Positions 36,854-45,621 of a stretch of 64,000 nt of DNA are shown in pieces. The notes below the pieces were generated by a model, which was not told the DNA's origin, did no database searches, and saw nothing but the letters and a program-made list of their open reading frames with translations. The stretch is taken from NCBI RefSeq assembly GCF_025836995.1, contig NZ_CP107546.1:1550001-1614000 (forward strand), read 5' to 3'. Position 1 is the stretch's first letter. The number at the start of each line of letters is the position of its first letter. Both the position numbers and the translations under genes were made by a program. The DNA comes from Microbacterium sp. M28 (GTDB taxonomy: Bacteria > Actinomycetota > Actinomycetes > Actinomycetales > Microbacteriaceae).

Positions 36854-37874
36854 CGCCCGTGACGCCGCGGAGCCGCAGGACGAGGTCGAGCTCGCGATCG
36901 AGGGCGCGCTGCGCCCCGGCAGCCTCGGCGAGTTCGTCGGCCAGCCCAAGGTGCGCGGTCAGCTGCAGCTGCTGCTCGAAGCCGCCCGCATCCAGCAGCG
37001 ACCGGCCGATCACATCCTCCTCGCCGGACCTCCTGGTCTCGGCAAGACGACGCTCGCCATGATCGTCGCGCATGAGAGCGATCGGCCGCTGCGGCTCAGC
37101 AGCGGCCCCGCGATCCAGCACGCCGGCGACCTGGCGGCGCTGCTGTCCAGCCTGGTCGCCGGTGAGGTGCTCTTCATCGACGAGATCCACCGCATGGCTC
37201 GCTCAGCCGAGGAGATGCTGTACCTCGCCATGGAGGACTTCCGCATCGACATCATGGTCGGAAAGGGTGCCGGGGCCACCAGCATCCCGCTGGATCTGGC
37301 ACCCTTCACTCTGGTCGGCGCCACCACTCGCTCCGGACTCCTCCCGAACCCGCTGCGCGACCGCTTCGGATTCACCGGCCACCTCGAGTTCTACGACGAA
37401 TCCGACCTCGAGAAGGTCATCGCCCGCTCGGCGCTGGTCCTCGACGTCCGCGTGCCGGAGGACGCGCGTGCGGAGATCGCGCGGCGCTCACGAGGGACGC
37501 CGCGTATCGCGAACCGGCTGCTGCGCCGCGTCCGCGACTACGCGCTCGTGCACGGCGCCGGCCGCGAGGCCTCCATGGCGGACGTGCGTGCGGCGCTCGA
37601 GCTCTACGACGTCGACCCGATCGGGCTCGACCGGCTCGACCGCGCCGTGCTGGACACACTCGTGCGGCGATTCCGCGGGGGACCGGTCGGGCTCAGCACT
37701 CTCGCCGTCGCGGTGGGCGAAGAGGCCGAGACGGTCGAGAGCGTGGTGGAGCCGTACCTCGTGCGGATCGGGTTCCTGGGCAGGACGCCCCGTGGCCGTG
37801 TGGCGATGCCGGAGGCGTACGCGCATCTCGGCGTCGCGCATCCGGAGGGGTCCGCATTGTTCGATGACCTATAA
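36846..37874 (+). CDS. ruvB: Holliday junction branch migration helicase RuvB
   Basis: AAA+ motor of 342 residues. Walker A is [14 protein letters not shown], Walker B is [10 protein letters not shown], sensor 1 is [20 protein letters not shown] including the arginine region, and a winged-helix end carries [20 protein letters not shown] 36846 is chosen because GGGAGG lies 5 bases upstream and the overlap with ruvA (8 bases) is typical. Its stop (TAA) overlaps the yajC -10 element. Confidence 0.96.
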   Translation: MADARDAAEPQDEVELAIEGALRPGSLGEFVGQPKVRGQLQLLLEAARIQQRPADHILLAGPPGLGKTTLAMIVAHESDRPLRLSSGPAIQHAGDLAALLSSLVAGEVLFIDEIHRMARSAEEMLYLAMEDFRIDIMVGKGAGATSIPLDLAPFTLVGATTRSGLLPNPLRDRFGFTGHLEFYDESDLEKVIARSALVLDVRVPEDARAEIARRSRGTPRIANRLLRRVRDYALVHGAGREASMADVRAALELYDVDPIGLDRLDRAVLDTLVRRFRGGPVGLSTLAVAVGEEAETVESVVEPYLVRIGFLGRTPRGRVAMPEAYAHLGVAHPEGSALFDDL

Positions 37875-37875
37875 T
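37870..37875 (+). promoter_or_regulatory. Consensus -10 (TATAAT) for yajC-secD-secF
   Basis: A perfect TATAAT includes part of the ruvB stop region and lies 69 bases before the yajC start. No good -35 hexamer is visible at 16-18 bases. It suggests that the Sec genes are also transcribed independently of ruvB. Confidence 0.5.
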
Positions 37876-37943
37876 CGCTGAAGGCTTCCCCCGACCCCTC
37901 TTTTGCACGCTCTGGCGCGTGCGCCCTGGAAAGGTTCCTCCTG

Positions 37944-38369
37944 ATGGAAATCATGCTGTTCGGTCTTCTTGCGGTTCTTCTGATCTTCATGGTGATCAAC
38001 ACCCGCAAGCGCAACAAGCAGATGAAGGCCGAGCAGGAGGAGAAGGCGCAGAAGACCATCCCCGGCGCCAAGGTGCTCCTGCAGGGCGGCCTGTACGGCA
38101 CGGTCGTGTCGTTCGACCCCGAGAACCTCGACCAGCCGGCGCAGATCGAGCTCGCGCCCGGCGCGGTCGTCGAGGTGCACAGCCAGGCGATCCTGCGCGT
38201 CGTCGAGCCCACCGAGGACATCGAGGACGACTCCGAGATCGACGAGGACGTCGCCCACGTCGCGACGGACGAGTCCGCGGATGCCGCGGTCGCCGATGAC
38301 GCCGCGTACGGTGTCGAGACGCCCGAGCAGACGCGTGCGCGTCTCGAGGGCGACACCGACGGCAAGTAG
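37944..38369 (+). CDS. yajC: Preprotein translocase auxiliary subunit YajC
   Basis: Single-span membrane protein of 141 residues. The N-terminal helix MLFGLLAVLLIFMVINTRKR is followed by the YajC core KQMKAEQEEKAQ and IPGAKVLLQGGLYGTVVSFD. About the last 55 residues form an acidic, disordered tail rich in Asp/Glu, longer than in proteobacterial YajC. It associates with SecD and SecF, which follow directly. AAAGG 9 bases upstream supports the ATG. Confidence 0.92.
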   Translation: MEIMLFGLLAVLLIFMVINTRKRNKQMKAEQEEKAQKTIPGAKVLLQGGLYGTVVSFDPENLDQPAQIELAPGAVVEVHSQAILRVVEPTEDIEDDSEIDEDVAHVATDESADAAVADDAAYGVETPEQTRARLEGDTDGK

Positions 38370-38428
38370 CATCGCAGCGCGTAGCACGCACAACTTCCCC
38401 GCCGGACTTCTCAGAAAGCGCGACTCAC

Positions 38429-40162
38429 GTGGCATCCTCCACTCCGACCCGTCATGCATGGCGGGTCCTCCTCGGCCTGCTCCTGGTGACGGCCGCCCTG
38501 TTCGGCATCAATGCCCTCGGCGTCTACGGCTTCAAGCAGAGCTCGTGGACTCCTGAGCTCGCGCTCGACCTCCAGGGCGGCACCCAGATCATCCTGAGCG
38601 CCGTGACGGAGGACGGCTCGGACCCGACGCAGGAGCAGCTCGACCAGGCGGCGGACATCATCCGTCAGCGCGTTGACGCGTCCGGCGTCGCCGAGGCCGA
38701 CATCACGACCGAGGGCGGCCGCAACATCGTCGTCCAGATCCCCGGCGAGGCGGACGAGGAGACGCGCGAGCGGATCCAGGCGGCCGCACAGCTCGAACTG
38801 CGTCCGGTGATCTACACGACCGCCGCCGCGACCGAGTTCACCGGCGACGACGGAAACGCCACGCCGTACCCGACCCCCGACCCATCGGCGAACGACGTGC
38901 CGAGCGCCGAGCCGACCGACTCGAGCGACCTGTCCTGGGTCACGGAGAAGCTGCAGCAGGAGTTCCTCGCTTACGACTGCACGGATCCGCAGAACGATCC
39001 GTCCAACGCGCCGGCCGACAAGCCGCTCATCACCTGCGACGACCTGGGCACGACCAAGTACATCCTCGGCCCGCAGGAACTCGACGGCACCGCCATCGAC
39101 GACGCGACCAGCGGGCGCGACCCGCGCACCGCCGCCTGGATCGTGCAGCTCGATCTGGACGACGACGGTGCCGGCGTGTTCGGCGAGATCAGTCAGCGCC
39201 TGTACCAGAACAAGCTCGATGGCCTGAGCCCGCGCGACCAGTTCGCCTTCGTGCTCGACGGCAAGGTGATCTCCGCTCCGCAGATGAACGGCGTCATCCT
39301 GGACGGCAACCCGAGCATCTCGGGCAACTTCACGCAGGAGAGCGCCCAGGTCCTCGCGGACCAGCTGAAGTACGGTGCGCTCCCGCTGAGCTTCAGCGTG
39401 GAGAGCTCGGACACCGTCTCGGCCACGCTCGGCACGCAGCAGTTGCAGATCGGCCTCATCGCGGGTCTGATCGGTCTCGTGCTGGTCGCGCTGTACTCGC
39501 TGTTCAGCTACCGCGCCCTCGGCTGGGTGATCATCGCATCGATCGCCGTCATGGCGGTGCTGACGTACATCATCATCTGCATCCTGGCCTGGCGCATCGG
39601 CTACCGGCTCTCGCTCGCGGGCGTCGCGGGTCTGATCGTGTCGATCGGGTTCACGGCCGACTCGTTCATCGTGTACTTCGAACGCATCCGAGACGAGCTC
39701 CGAGACGGGAAGTCCGTCACCTCGGCCGTCGAGGACGGCTGGGGCCGCGCGAAGCGCACCATCTACATCTCGAAGTCCATCAACATCCTCGCCGCCGTCG
39801 TGCTGTACATCCTCGCGGATGCCACGGTGAAGGGCTTCGCCTTCACGCTGGGTCTGACGACCCTCATCGACGTGTTCATCTTCGTGATCTTCACGCACCC
39901 GGTGATGCAGCTCCTGGTGCGGACGAAGTTCTTCGGCGAGGGCCACAAGCTGTCCGGACTCGATCCGGAGAGCCTCGGGGCCGTCTACCACACGAGGACG
40001 CAGTTCCGGCAGGTGGAGACCGCGACCGCGGGTCGCGGCGCGAAGAACGCCCGCTCCCGGGCGGAGGCCGACCGCCGGCAGACGATCGCCGAGCGCAAGC
40101 GCGCCGAAGCCTTGGCGACCGGCGATCCGACGAGCACGACCGGAAAAGAGGGCGAGCACTGA
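38429..40162 (+). CDS. secD: Protein translocase subunit SecD
   Basis: RND-type membrane protein of 577 residues that uses the proton gradient to pull exported proteins across the membrane. After an N-terminal span come the periplasmic P1 region (LALDLQGGTQIILSAV, with a low-complexity stretch of about 50 residues near 140-170) and the second half with GFTADSFIVYFERIRDELRDG and five further spans. The conserved D-x-x-G-G of SecD is in LDLQGG. GTG 38429 has a weak ribosome-binding site. The stop overlaps the secF ATG by one base. Confidence 0.95.
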   Translation: MASSTPTRHAWRVLLGLLLVTAALFGINALGVYGFKQSSWTPELALDLQGGTQIILSAVTEDGSDPTQEQLDQAADIIRQRVDASGVAEADITTEGGRNIVVQIPGEADEETRERIQAAAQLELRPVIYTTAAATEFTGDDGNATPYPTPDPSANDVPSAEPTDSSDLSWVTEKLQQEFLAYDCTDPQNDPSNAPADKPLITCDDLGTTKYILGPQELDGTAIDDATSGRDPRTAAWIVQLDLDDDGAGVFGEISQRLYQNKLDGLSPRDQFAFVLDGKVISAPQMNGVILDGNPSISGNFTQESAQVLADQLKYGALPLSFSVESSDTVSATLGTQQLQIGLIAGLIGLVLVALYSLFSYRALGWVIIASIAVMAVLTYIIICILAWRIGYRLSLAGVAGLIVSIGFTADSFIVYFERIRDELRDGKSVTSAVEDGWGRAKRTIYISKSINILAAVVLYILADATVKGFAFTLGLTTLIDVFIFVIFTHPVMQLLVRTKFFGEGHKLSGLDPESLGAVYHTRTQFRQVETATAGRGAKNARSRAEADRRQTIAERKRAEALATGDPTSTTGKEGEH

Positions 40163-41151
40163 TGTTCTCCATGAATGAGTTCGGCAACAACCTCTACACG
40201 GGCAAGACCTCGTTCCCGTTCGTCGCCAAGCGTCGACTGTGGTTCTGGATCGCGATCGCGCTCGTCGTCGGGTCGATCCTCGTGCTGTTCATCCGCCCTC
40301 CGCAGTTCTCGATCGAGTTCACCGGCGGCTCGCAGTTCACGGTGACCGCCCCCGATTCGACGGATCAGAGCCTCGCCACGGACGCCGTGCACGAGGTCGT
40401 TCCCGACGCGACCACCAAGGTCGCCGTCATCGGTGGCACGGATGTCCGCGCGCAGACCTCGCAGATGAGCGCCGCCGAGACGCAGCAGGTCGCTGCGGCC
40501 CTCGCCGAGGCGTACGGGGTCGAGCAGAGCGAGGTCACCTCGTCGTTCATCGGCCCTGCGTGGGGTGAGAGCGTCACCCGGCAGTCCCTGTGGGGCCTCG
40601 CGATCTTCCTGGCGCTGACGTTCCTGATCCTGGCGATCTACTTCCGCACCTGGAAGATGTCCGCCGCGGCGATCCTGGGTCTGCTCGATGTGTTGGTCAT
40701 CACGGTCGGTGTGTACTCGCTGGCCGGGTTCGAGATCTCTCCCGCCGCCGTGATCGGGTTCCTGACGATCCTCGCGTACTCCCTGTACGACACCACCGTC
40801 GTGTTCGACAAGATCAGGGAGAACACCACCGAGGACGGGGAGAAGTCCGCCCGCCTGTTCGGCGAGTCGGTCAACCTCGCTGTCAACCAGACGCTGATCC
40901 GCTCCATCAACACGTCAGTGGTGGCCGCGCTGCCGGTCGGCGCGATCCTGTTCATCGGCGCCTTCTGGCTCGGCGCGGAGACGCTCACCGACATCTCGCT
41001 GTCGATCTTCATCGGCATCCTCGTAGCGACGTACTCCACGCTGTTCGTGGCGGCACCGCTGTACTCGTTGTTCCGTGAGAAGGAGCCGGCCATCGCCGAG
41101 CGCGACGCCCGCATCCGCGAGGCTCGGGATCGCGCCGTCGCCGGTGTCTGA
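40162..41151 (+). CDS. secF: Protein translocase subunit SecF
   Basis: Partner of SecD, 329 residues with six membrane spans. Conserved motifs are SIEFTGGSQFTV after the first span and AVIGFLTILAYSLYDTTVVFDKIREN followed by VNQTLIRSINTSVVA. Translation is coupled to secD through a TGATG junction. In many actinobacteria an apt gene separates secF from rel; here none is present. Confidence 0.95.
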   Translation: MFSMNEFGNNLYTGKTSFPFVAKRRLWFWIAIALVVGSILVLFIRPPQFSIEFTGGSQFTVTAPDSTDQSLATDAVHEVVPDATTKVAVIGGTDVRAQTSQMSAAETQQVAAALAEAYGVEQSEVTSSFIGPAWGESVTRQSLWGLAIFLALTFLILAIYFRTWKMSAAAILGLLDVLVITVGVYSLAGFEISPAAVIGFLTILAYSLYDTTVVFDKIRENTTEDGEKSARLFGESVNLAVNQTLIRSINTSVVAALPVGAILFIGAFWLGAETLTDISLSIFIGILVATYSTLFVAAPLYSLFREKEPAIAERDARIREARDRAVAGV

Positions 41152-41188
41152 CGCTTCGGGGGTGGGGCCGGCGCCCCTCCCAGGCGCG

Positions 41189-41194
41189 TAGGAT
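41189..41194 (+). promoter_or_regulatory. -10 hexamer upstream of rel
   Basis: TAGGAT lies 22 bases before the rel start, giving a leader of about 16 nt that contains AGGAGG (41205-41210) at ideal spacing. Confidence 0.5.
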
Positions 41195-41216
41195 TGCAGA
41201 GCCCAGGAGGTAGGCG

Positions 41217-43463
41217 ATGGCGGAGGCGAACACGCAGGCGCAGGGATCCAGTCTCAGACGACTCGTTCCTCGCATCTTCTCGCGCGCGCCCCGCGTCGAC
41301 GACCTCGACATGCTCAACCGCACGGTCCGTGCGAACCACCCGAAGGGCGACCTGGCGATCATCGATCGCGCCTATGCCGTCGCCAAGGAGAAGCACACCG
41401 GACAGAAGCGCCAGAGCGGCGAGCCGTACATCACGCATCCGCTCGCGGTCGCTCAGATCCTCGCGGAACTCGGTCTCGGCCCTCGCGCCATCGCGGCGGC
41501 ACTGCTGCATGACACCGTGGAGGACACCGGCTACGCGCTGAGCGAGCTGACCGCCGAGTTCGGCGACGAAGTCGCGATGCTCGTCGACGGCGTCACGAAG
41601 CTCGACAAGGTCAAGTACGGCGAGAGCGCGCAGGCGGAGACCGTCCGCAAGATGATCGTCGCGATGTCGAAGGACATCCGCGTGCTGCTCATCAAGCTCG
41701 CCGACCGCCTGCACAACGCACGGACCTGGGGCTTCGTCCCGCCGGCGAAGGCCGCGAAGAAAGCCAAGGAGACGCTCGAGATCTATGCGCCGCTGGCGCA
41801 CCGCCTCGGCATCCAGGCGATCAAGAGCGAACTCGAGGATCTCTCGTTCGCCGTGCTGCACCCCAAGATCTACGCCGAGATCAACAGCCTGATCGCGCAG
41901 CGCACCCCGCAGCGCGAGAAGTACCTCGGGCAGGTCATCGAGGCGATCGACGAGGATCTGCGCGACCTCCGCATCCGCGGCAAGGTCGTCGGACGCCCCA
42001 AGCAGCTGTACTCCGTCTACCAGAAGATGGTCATCCGCGGACGCGAGTTCGATGACATCTACGACCTCATCGGCATCCGCGTCCTCGTCGGGTCGGTTCG
42101 CGACTGCTACGCGGTGCTCGGGGCGATCCACGCGCGCTGGACCCCGCTGCCCGGCCGCTTCAAGGACTACATCGCGACGCCGAAGTTCAACCTCTACCAG
42201 TCGCTGCACACGACCGTGATCGGCCCGAGCGGCCGCACGGTCGAGATCCAGATCCGCACGCATGAGATGCATCAGCAGGCCGAGTTCGGTGTCGCGGCGC
42301 ACTGGATGTACAAGGAGCGGATGAACGGCGGCAAGGCCGAGCTCCGTGCCTCCGACACCGACATGGCCTGGCTCGCGCACATCTCGGACTGGCAGGCCGA
42401 GACCGCCGACCCTGGCGAGTTCCTCGATTCGCTGCGGTTCGAGATCGGTGCCAAGGAGGTCTACGTCTTCACGCCGAAGGGGCGTGTGATCGGTCTGCCG
42501 GCCGGTGCGACTCCGGTCGACTTCGCCTACGCGGTGCACACCGAGATCGGGCACCGCACGATGGGTGCGAAGGTCAACGGGCGTCTCGTCCCGCTGGAAT
42601 CCGAGCTCTCCAGCGGAGACGTGGTCGAGGTCTTCACCTCGAAGAACCCCGACGCCGGACCCAGCCAGGACTGGCTCGGCTTCGTCAAGAGCACTCGTGC
42701 CCGCAACAAGATCCGCGGATGGTTCACCAAGGAACGCCGCGAAGAGGCGATCGAGCAGGGCAAGGAGGCCATCGCCCGTGCGATGCGCCGACAGAACCTG
42801 CCCCTGCAACGGTTGATGAGCCAGGAGTCGTTCTCGGAGCTCGCGCGTCAACTGCACTACGAGGACGTCTCGGCGCTGTACGCCGCCGTGGGTGAAGGAC
42901 ACGTCTCCACGCAGTCGGTGATCGAGAAGGTCACCGCCCTGGTGGCGGCGGAGGAGACCAACACCGGCGCGATCACGATCCCTGTCGTCCCCTCCCGTGA
43001 GCCGCGAGCCGGCGACTCGGGCGTTCTGGTGCGCGGTGCGTCCGACATCCTGGTGAAGCTGGCGAAGTGCTGCACCCCGGTTCCCGGCGACGCGATCGTC
43101 GGCTTCGTGACGCGCGGCAGCGGCGTTTCCGTGCATCGCTCCGACTGCGTGAACGTGAAGGCGCTCAGCGCCGATGAGCAGCGCTTCGTCGACGTCGAGT
43201 GGGGTCCGACGTCCAAGAGCGTGTTCCGCGTGCAGATCCAGGTCGAAGCACTCGACCGATCAGGGCTGCTGTCGGACGTCACGCGGGTGCTCAGCGAGCA
43301 CCACGTGAACATCCTGTCGGCGACGGTCACCACCACCGACGAGCGCCTCGCCCTCAGCCGGTTCGTCTTCGAGATGGGTGACGCCGTGCACCTCGATCGC
43401 GTGCTGAACGCGGTGCGCCGGATCGACGCGGTCTACGACGTCTACCGCGTGACCTCCTCGTAG
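41217..43463 (+). CDS. rel: Bifunctional (p)ppGpp synthetase/hydrolase Rel
   Basis: Stringent-response enzyme of 748 residues. The HD hydrolase domain is intact ([23 protein letters not shown]). The synthetase domain has [13 protein letters not shown] and [20 protein letters not shown]; the RFKD motif is the form found in bifunctional Rel rather than EFDD of RelA. TGS ([29 protein letters not shown]), a Cys-rich conserved segment ([10 protein letters not shown]) and a C-terminal ACT domain follow. AGGAGG 6 bases before ATG 41217 supports the start. Its last 22 bases are overlapped by a convergent gene. Confidence 0.97.
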   Translation: MAEANTQAQGSSLRRLVPRIFSRAPRVDDLDMLNRTVRANHPKGDLAIIDRAYAVAKEKHTGQKRQSGEPYITHPLAVAQILAELGLGPRAIAAALLHDTVEDTGYALSELTAEFGDEVAMLVDGVTKLDKVKYGESAQAETVRKMIVAMSKDIRVLLIKLADRLHNARTWGFVPPAKAAKKAKETLEIYAPLAHRLGIQAIKSELEDLSFAVLHPKIYAEINSLIAQRTPQREKYLGQVIEAIDEDLRDLRIRGKVVGRPKQLYSVYQKMVIRGREFDDIYDLIGIRVLVGSVRDCYAVLGAIHARWTPLPGRFKDYIATPKFNLYQSLHTTVIGPSGRTVEIQIRTHEMHQQAEFGVAAHWMYKERMNGGKAELRASDTDMAWLAHISDWQAETADPGEFLDSLRFEIGAKEVYVFTPKGRVIGLPAGATPVDFAYAVHTEIGHRTMGAKVNGRLVPLESELSSGDVVEVFTSKNPDAGPSQDWLGFVKSTRARNKIRGWFTKERREEAIEQGKEAIARAMRRQNLPLQRLMSQESFSELARQLHYEDVSALYAAVGEGHVSTQSVIEKVTALVAAEETNTGAITIPVVPSREPRAGDSGVLVRGASDILVKLAKCCTPVPGDAIVGFVTRGSGVSVHRSDCVNVKALSADEQRFVDVEWGPTSKSVFRVQIQVEALDRSGLLSDVTRVLSEHHVNILSATVTTTDERLALSRFVFEMGDAVHLDRVLNAVRRIDAVYDVYRVTSS

Positions 43464-43993
43464 GAGGATTCGAGCACCGCGATCGCCTGGCGCTTCCCGG
43501 GGAGTCTCTCGCGGGCACGCAGCAGGTCGACCGCCGCACCCACCTGATCAACATCCGTTCGTACCAGCGCGAGCAGCCACGCACGGACGCCGTCGGTGCG
43601 GGCTGAGCGTGCGAGATCCACGAGCGTAGCGGTCACCGTGAGCACTCGGACGCCCCCGGCCGTCTGGATTTCGTGTTCCGGTACGACGCCGTCGTGCAGC
43701 ACGACCGAGCCATCCGATGGCGCCCGCAGCCGGCGTGCCACGTGCGGTCGCACGTGGCACCTGGCCGGTGGCCGGTCGCCGGCGCCGTGGGCCCAGGCCG
43801 CGGTGATCCCTGAGACGACGTGCTCATCGCGGATGCGCGGGGCAAGTGTCGCCAGGCGTGCGTCCAGGGTCTCGGGGATGTCGGCGGGCAGGAACGCGTC
43901 ACCCACTTCGAACAGCAGGCCGTCCAGACGCATCGCCGTCAGCTCGGCGTCGGACAGACGCGTTCCCGGTCGATAGAGGAGGCCGGGATGCAT
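43442..43993 (-). CDS. AbiEi-like hypothetical protein
   Basis: Protein of 183 residues resembling the AbiEi antitoxin/transcriptional-regulator type common in Microbacteriaceae: an N-terminal winged-helix-like start ([25 protein letters not shown]), a middle with [15 protein letters not shown], and the AbiEi-like [29 protein letters not shown]. No AbiEii toxin gene is next to it. Its 3' end overlaps rel by 22 bases in antisense orientation. Assignment rests on pattern memory only, so it could also be an unrelated small protein. Confidence 0.55.
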   Translation of the reverse strand: MHPGLLYRPGTRLSDAELTAMRLDGLLFEVGDAFLPADIPETLDARLATLAPRIRDEHVVSGITAAWAHGAGDRPPARCHVRPHVARRLRAPSDGSVVLHDGVVPEHEIQTAGGVRVLTVTATLVDLARSARTDGVRAWLLALVRTDVDQVGAAVDLLRARERLPGKRQAIAVLESSYEEVTR

Positions 43994-44009
43994 GTGCCCC
44001 AGTGTGCAC

Positions 44010-44044
44010 GAAGCCGCCCTCCGGATGGACCGGAGGGCGGCTTC
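44010..44044 (-). terminator. Hairpin after the DUF349 gene
   Basis: A perfect 15-bp inverted repeat (44010-44024 with 44030-44044, GAAGCCGCCCTCCGG arm) with a 5-base loop lies 22 bases beyond the DUF349 stop on the minus strand. Confidence 0.8.
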
Positions 44045-44066
44045 TGTGGAGAATCGGTGAAGGCGC

Positions 44067-45407
44067 TCAGCTGCCCAGCGCGTTGAGCCAGGCTCGGCGC
44101 GCTTCCAGGGCGTCTGCGGCCGCGGCCGCGGCCTTCTTGTCGCCCGCCTTCTCGGCTGCGGCCTTCTCGGCTTCGAGCTTCTCGATCGCGTCCAGCAGCT
44201 GCTGGCTCATGTCGTTCGCCCGCGCCTTGGTCTCGGGGTTGTTCTTCTTCCAGTCCACTTCCTCGCGGGCTTTGAGAGCCTGCTCGATGACGCGGAGTCT
44301 GTCGTCGAGCGCACGCTCCTTGTCGCGCGGGAAGATCCGGCCGACCTCATCCCACTGCCGTTGAATTCCGGTCAGCAGCGCACGGGCGCGCTTGATGTTC
44401 GGCTCGTCCGCCACTGCCTTGGCCTGCTCGAGCAGTGCCGTGCGGGCCTCGATCTTCGGGGCCGAATCGGCTTCCTCGGCTGCGCTCTGCTCGGCGCGCG
44501 CGGCGTACAGGGCGTCGCCGGCCGCCTTGAAGCGGGCCCACAGCGCGTCGTCCACCTTGCGGCCGGCACGGCCGGCGGCCTTCCACTCGTCTAGCAGCGC
44601 GCGATAGGACGGGATGCCGTCGACACCGCGCGGTGCCAGGGCCTCAGCCCGCTCGACGAGGCGCGTCTTGACGTCGCGCGCGGCCTTGTGGGTCTCGTCG
44701 AGCTCGGCGTAGAACGCGCGGCGCTGACGGTCGATCGTGGCACGAGCGTCGCGGAATCGCTTCCACAGCTGCTGCGAGACGGACTTCGGCAGACGCGGAC
44801 CGTTCTGCTGCTGCGCCTGCCAGGTGTCGAACAGCTCGGTCACCTCGGCGGTGACCTGCTTCCAGTGCGCCTTGGACAGGTCGCCCGCGGCGATGGTCTC
44901 GATGCGCTCCACCAGCACGGTGCGCTCGGCGATCGCCTGGTCCAGCAGCTCCTTGGCCTGCTCGGCCTCCTGCGCGCTGGCCTCGGCCAGGGAGGCGGTC
45001 AGGGCGTCGAGGCGCTCACGGAGTCCTGCGAGATCGCCCACGGCCGCGGCATCCGTGACCTCCTTGACCAGGTGCGAAGCCTGGGCCGTCAGCTCGCCGG
45101 CGGCCGCTCCGCCGGCGGCGAGGCGCTGCTCGAGCGTGGTGACCTTGAACGCGAGGTCCTCGAACTTGCGGACGAAGTAGGCCAGTGCTTCGTCACCGGA
45201 CGCATCCGGGTACTGCCCGACGACGCGCCAGGTGTCGCCTTCGCGCACCTCGACGGTGCCGTCTTCCGTGACGCGACCCCAGTCGGCTGCGCCGGCGATC
45301 GTCGGCGCCGCGGGTGCGGCGGGGGCGACGGGGACGCGCGGCGGACCGGGAACCCGCGGTGGTGCGGGAACGGGGGGAGTCGGCTTCGGCGATTCGGTGG
45401 CAGACAC
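44067..45407 (-). CDS. DUF349 domain protein, long coiled-coil
   Basis: Protein of 446 residues. A proline-rich N-terminus (APPRVPGPPRVP) leads to a conserved patch (ADWGRVTEDGTVEVREGDTWRVVGQYPDA) and then DUF349 helical repeats with the WKxW-like signature (LSKAHWKQVTAEVTELFDTWQ; LWKRFRDARATIDRQRRAFYAELDE; IQRQWDEVGRIFPRD; LDDRLRVIEQALKAREEVDW), ending in a Lys/Ala-rich tail. Predicted to be mostly coiled coil and cytoplasmic. Function unknown; it is a very common actinobacterial neighbour of rel. GTG 45407 has AAGGAG 6 bases upstream. Confidence 0.85.
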   Translation of the reverse strand: MSATESPKPTPPVPAPPRVPGPPRVPVAPAAPAAPTIAGAADWGRVTEDGTVEVREGDTWRVVGQYPDASGDEALAYFVRKFEDLAFKVTTLEQRLAAGGAAAGELTAQASHLVKEVTDAAAVGDLAGLRERLDALTASLAEASAQEAEQAKELLDQAIAERTVLVERIETIAAGDLSKAHWKQVTAEVTELFDTWQAQQQNGPRLPKSVSQQLWKRFRDARATIDRQRRAFYAELDETHKAARDVKTRLVERAEALAPRGVDGIPSYRALLDEWKAAGRAGRKVDDALWARFKAAGDALYAARAEQSAAEEADSAPKIEARTALLEQAKAVADEPNIKRARALLTGIQRQWDEVGRIFPRDKERALDDRLRVIEQALKAREEVDWKKNNPETKARANDMSQQLLDAIEKLEAEKAAAEKAGDKKAAAAAADALEARRAWLNALGS

Positions 45408-45518
45408 GATGTGCTCCTTGCGCGGTCATCCCGCGGGAGGTGAAAGGGACGGTGATCAGCCTAGTATGCGCGGCGCTGCGGCTCAGCTTCCGGCGGGCCC
45501 CTGCGCCCTCACATGTTC

Positions 45519-45595
45519 GTTACTGATTTGTGAGCGGATCGTTCGACGCGCGTAACGGAGGCCGGACATTGCGCGAAACACCGCCGATCTACCGT
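45519..45595 (+). promoter_or_regulatory. GlnR/NnaR-like control region and promoter of nirB
   Basis: Five-base half-sites recur at 11-bp steps: GTTAC (45519), GTGAG (45530), GTTCG (45541), GTAAC (45552), CGGAC (45563), and GAAAC (45575, one base off phase). GTTAC/GTAAC and GAAAC match the two halves of the GlnR consensus. TACCGT (45590-45595) is a plausible -10 just downstream, and the nirB GTG follows 26 bases later with AGGAGG. Single sites are weak; the phasing is the argument. Confidence 0.5.
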
Positions 45596-45621
45596 CGGGA
45601 GCACCGAACACAGGAGGCACC

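Noticed and set aside
38411..43136. Long minus-strand open frames opposite secD and rel (582 and 832 codons)
   Set aside because: Same artefact: no motif, no ribosome-binding site, and mirror composition of well-conserved genes on the plus strand.
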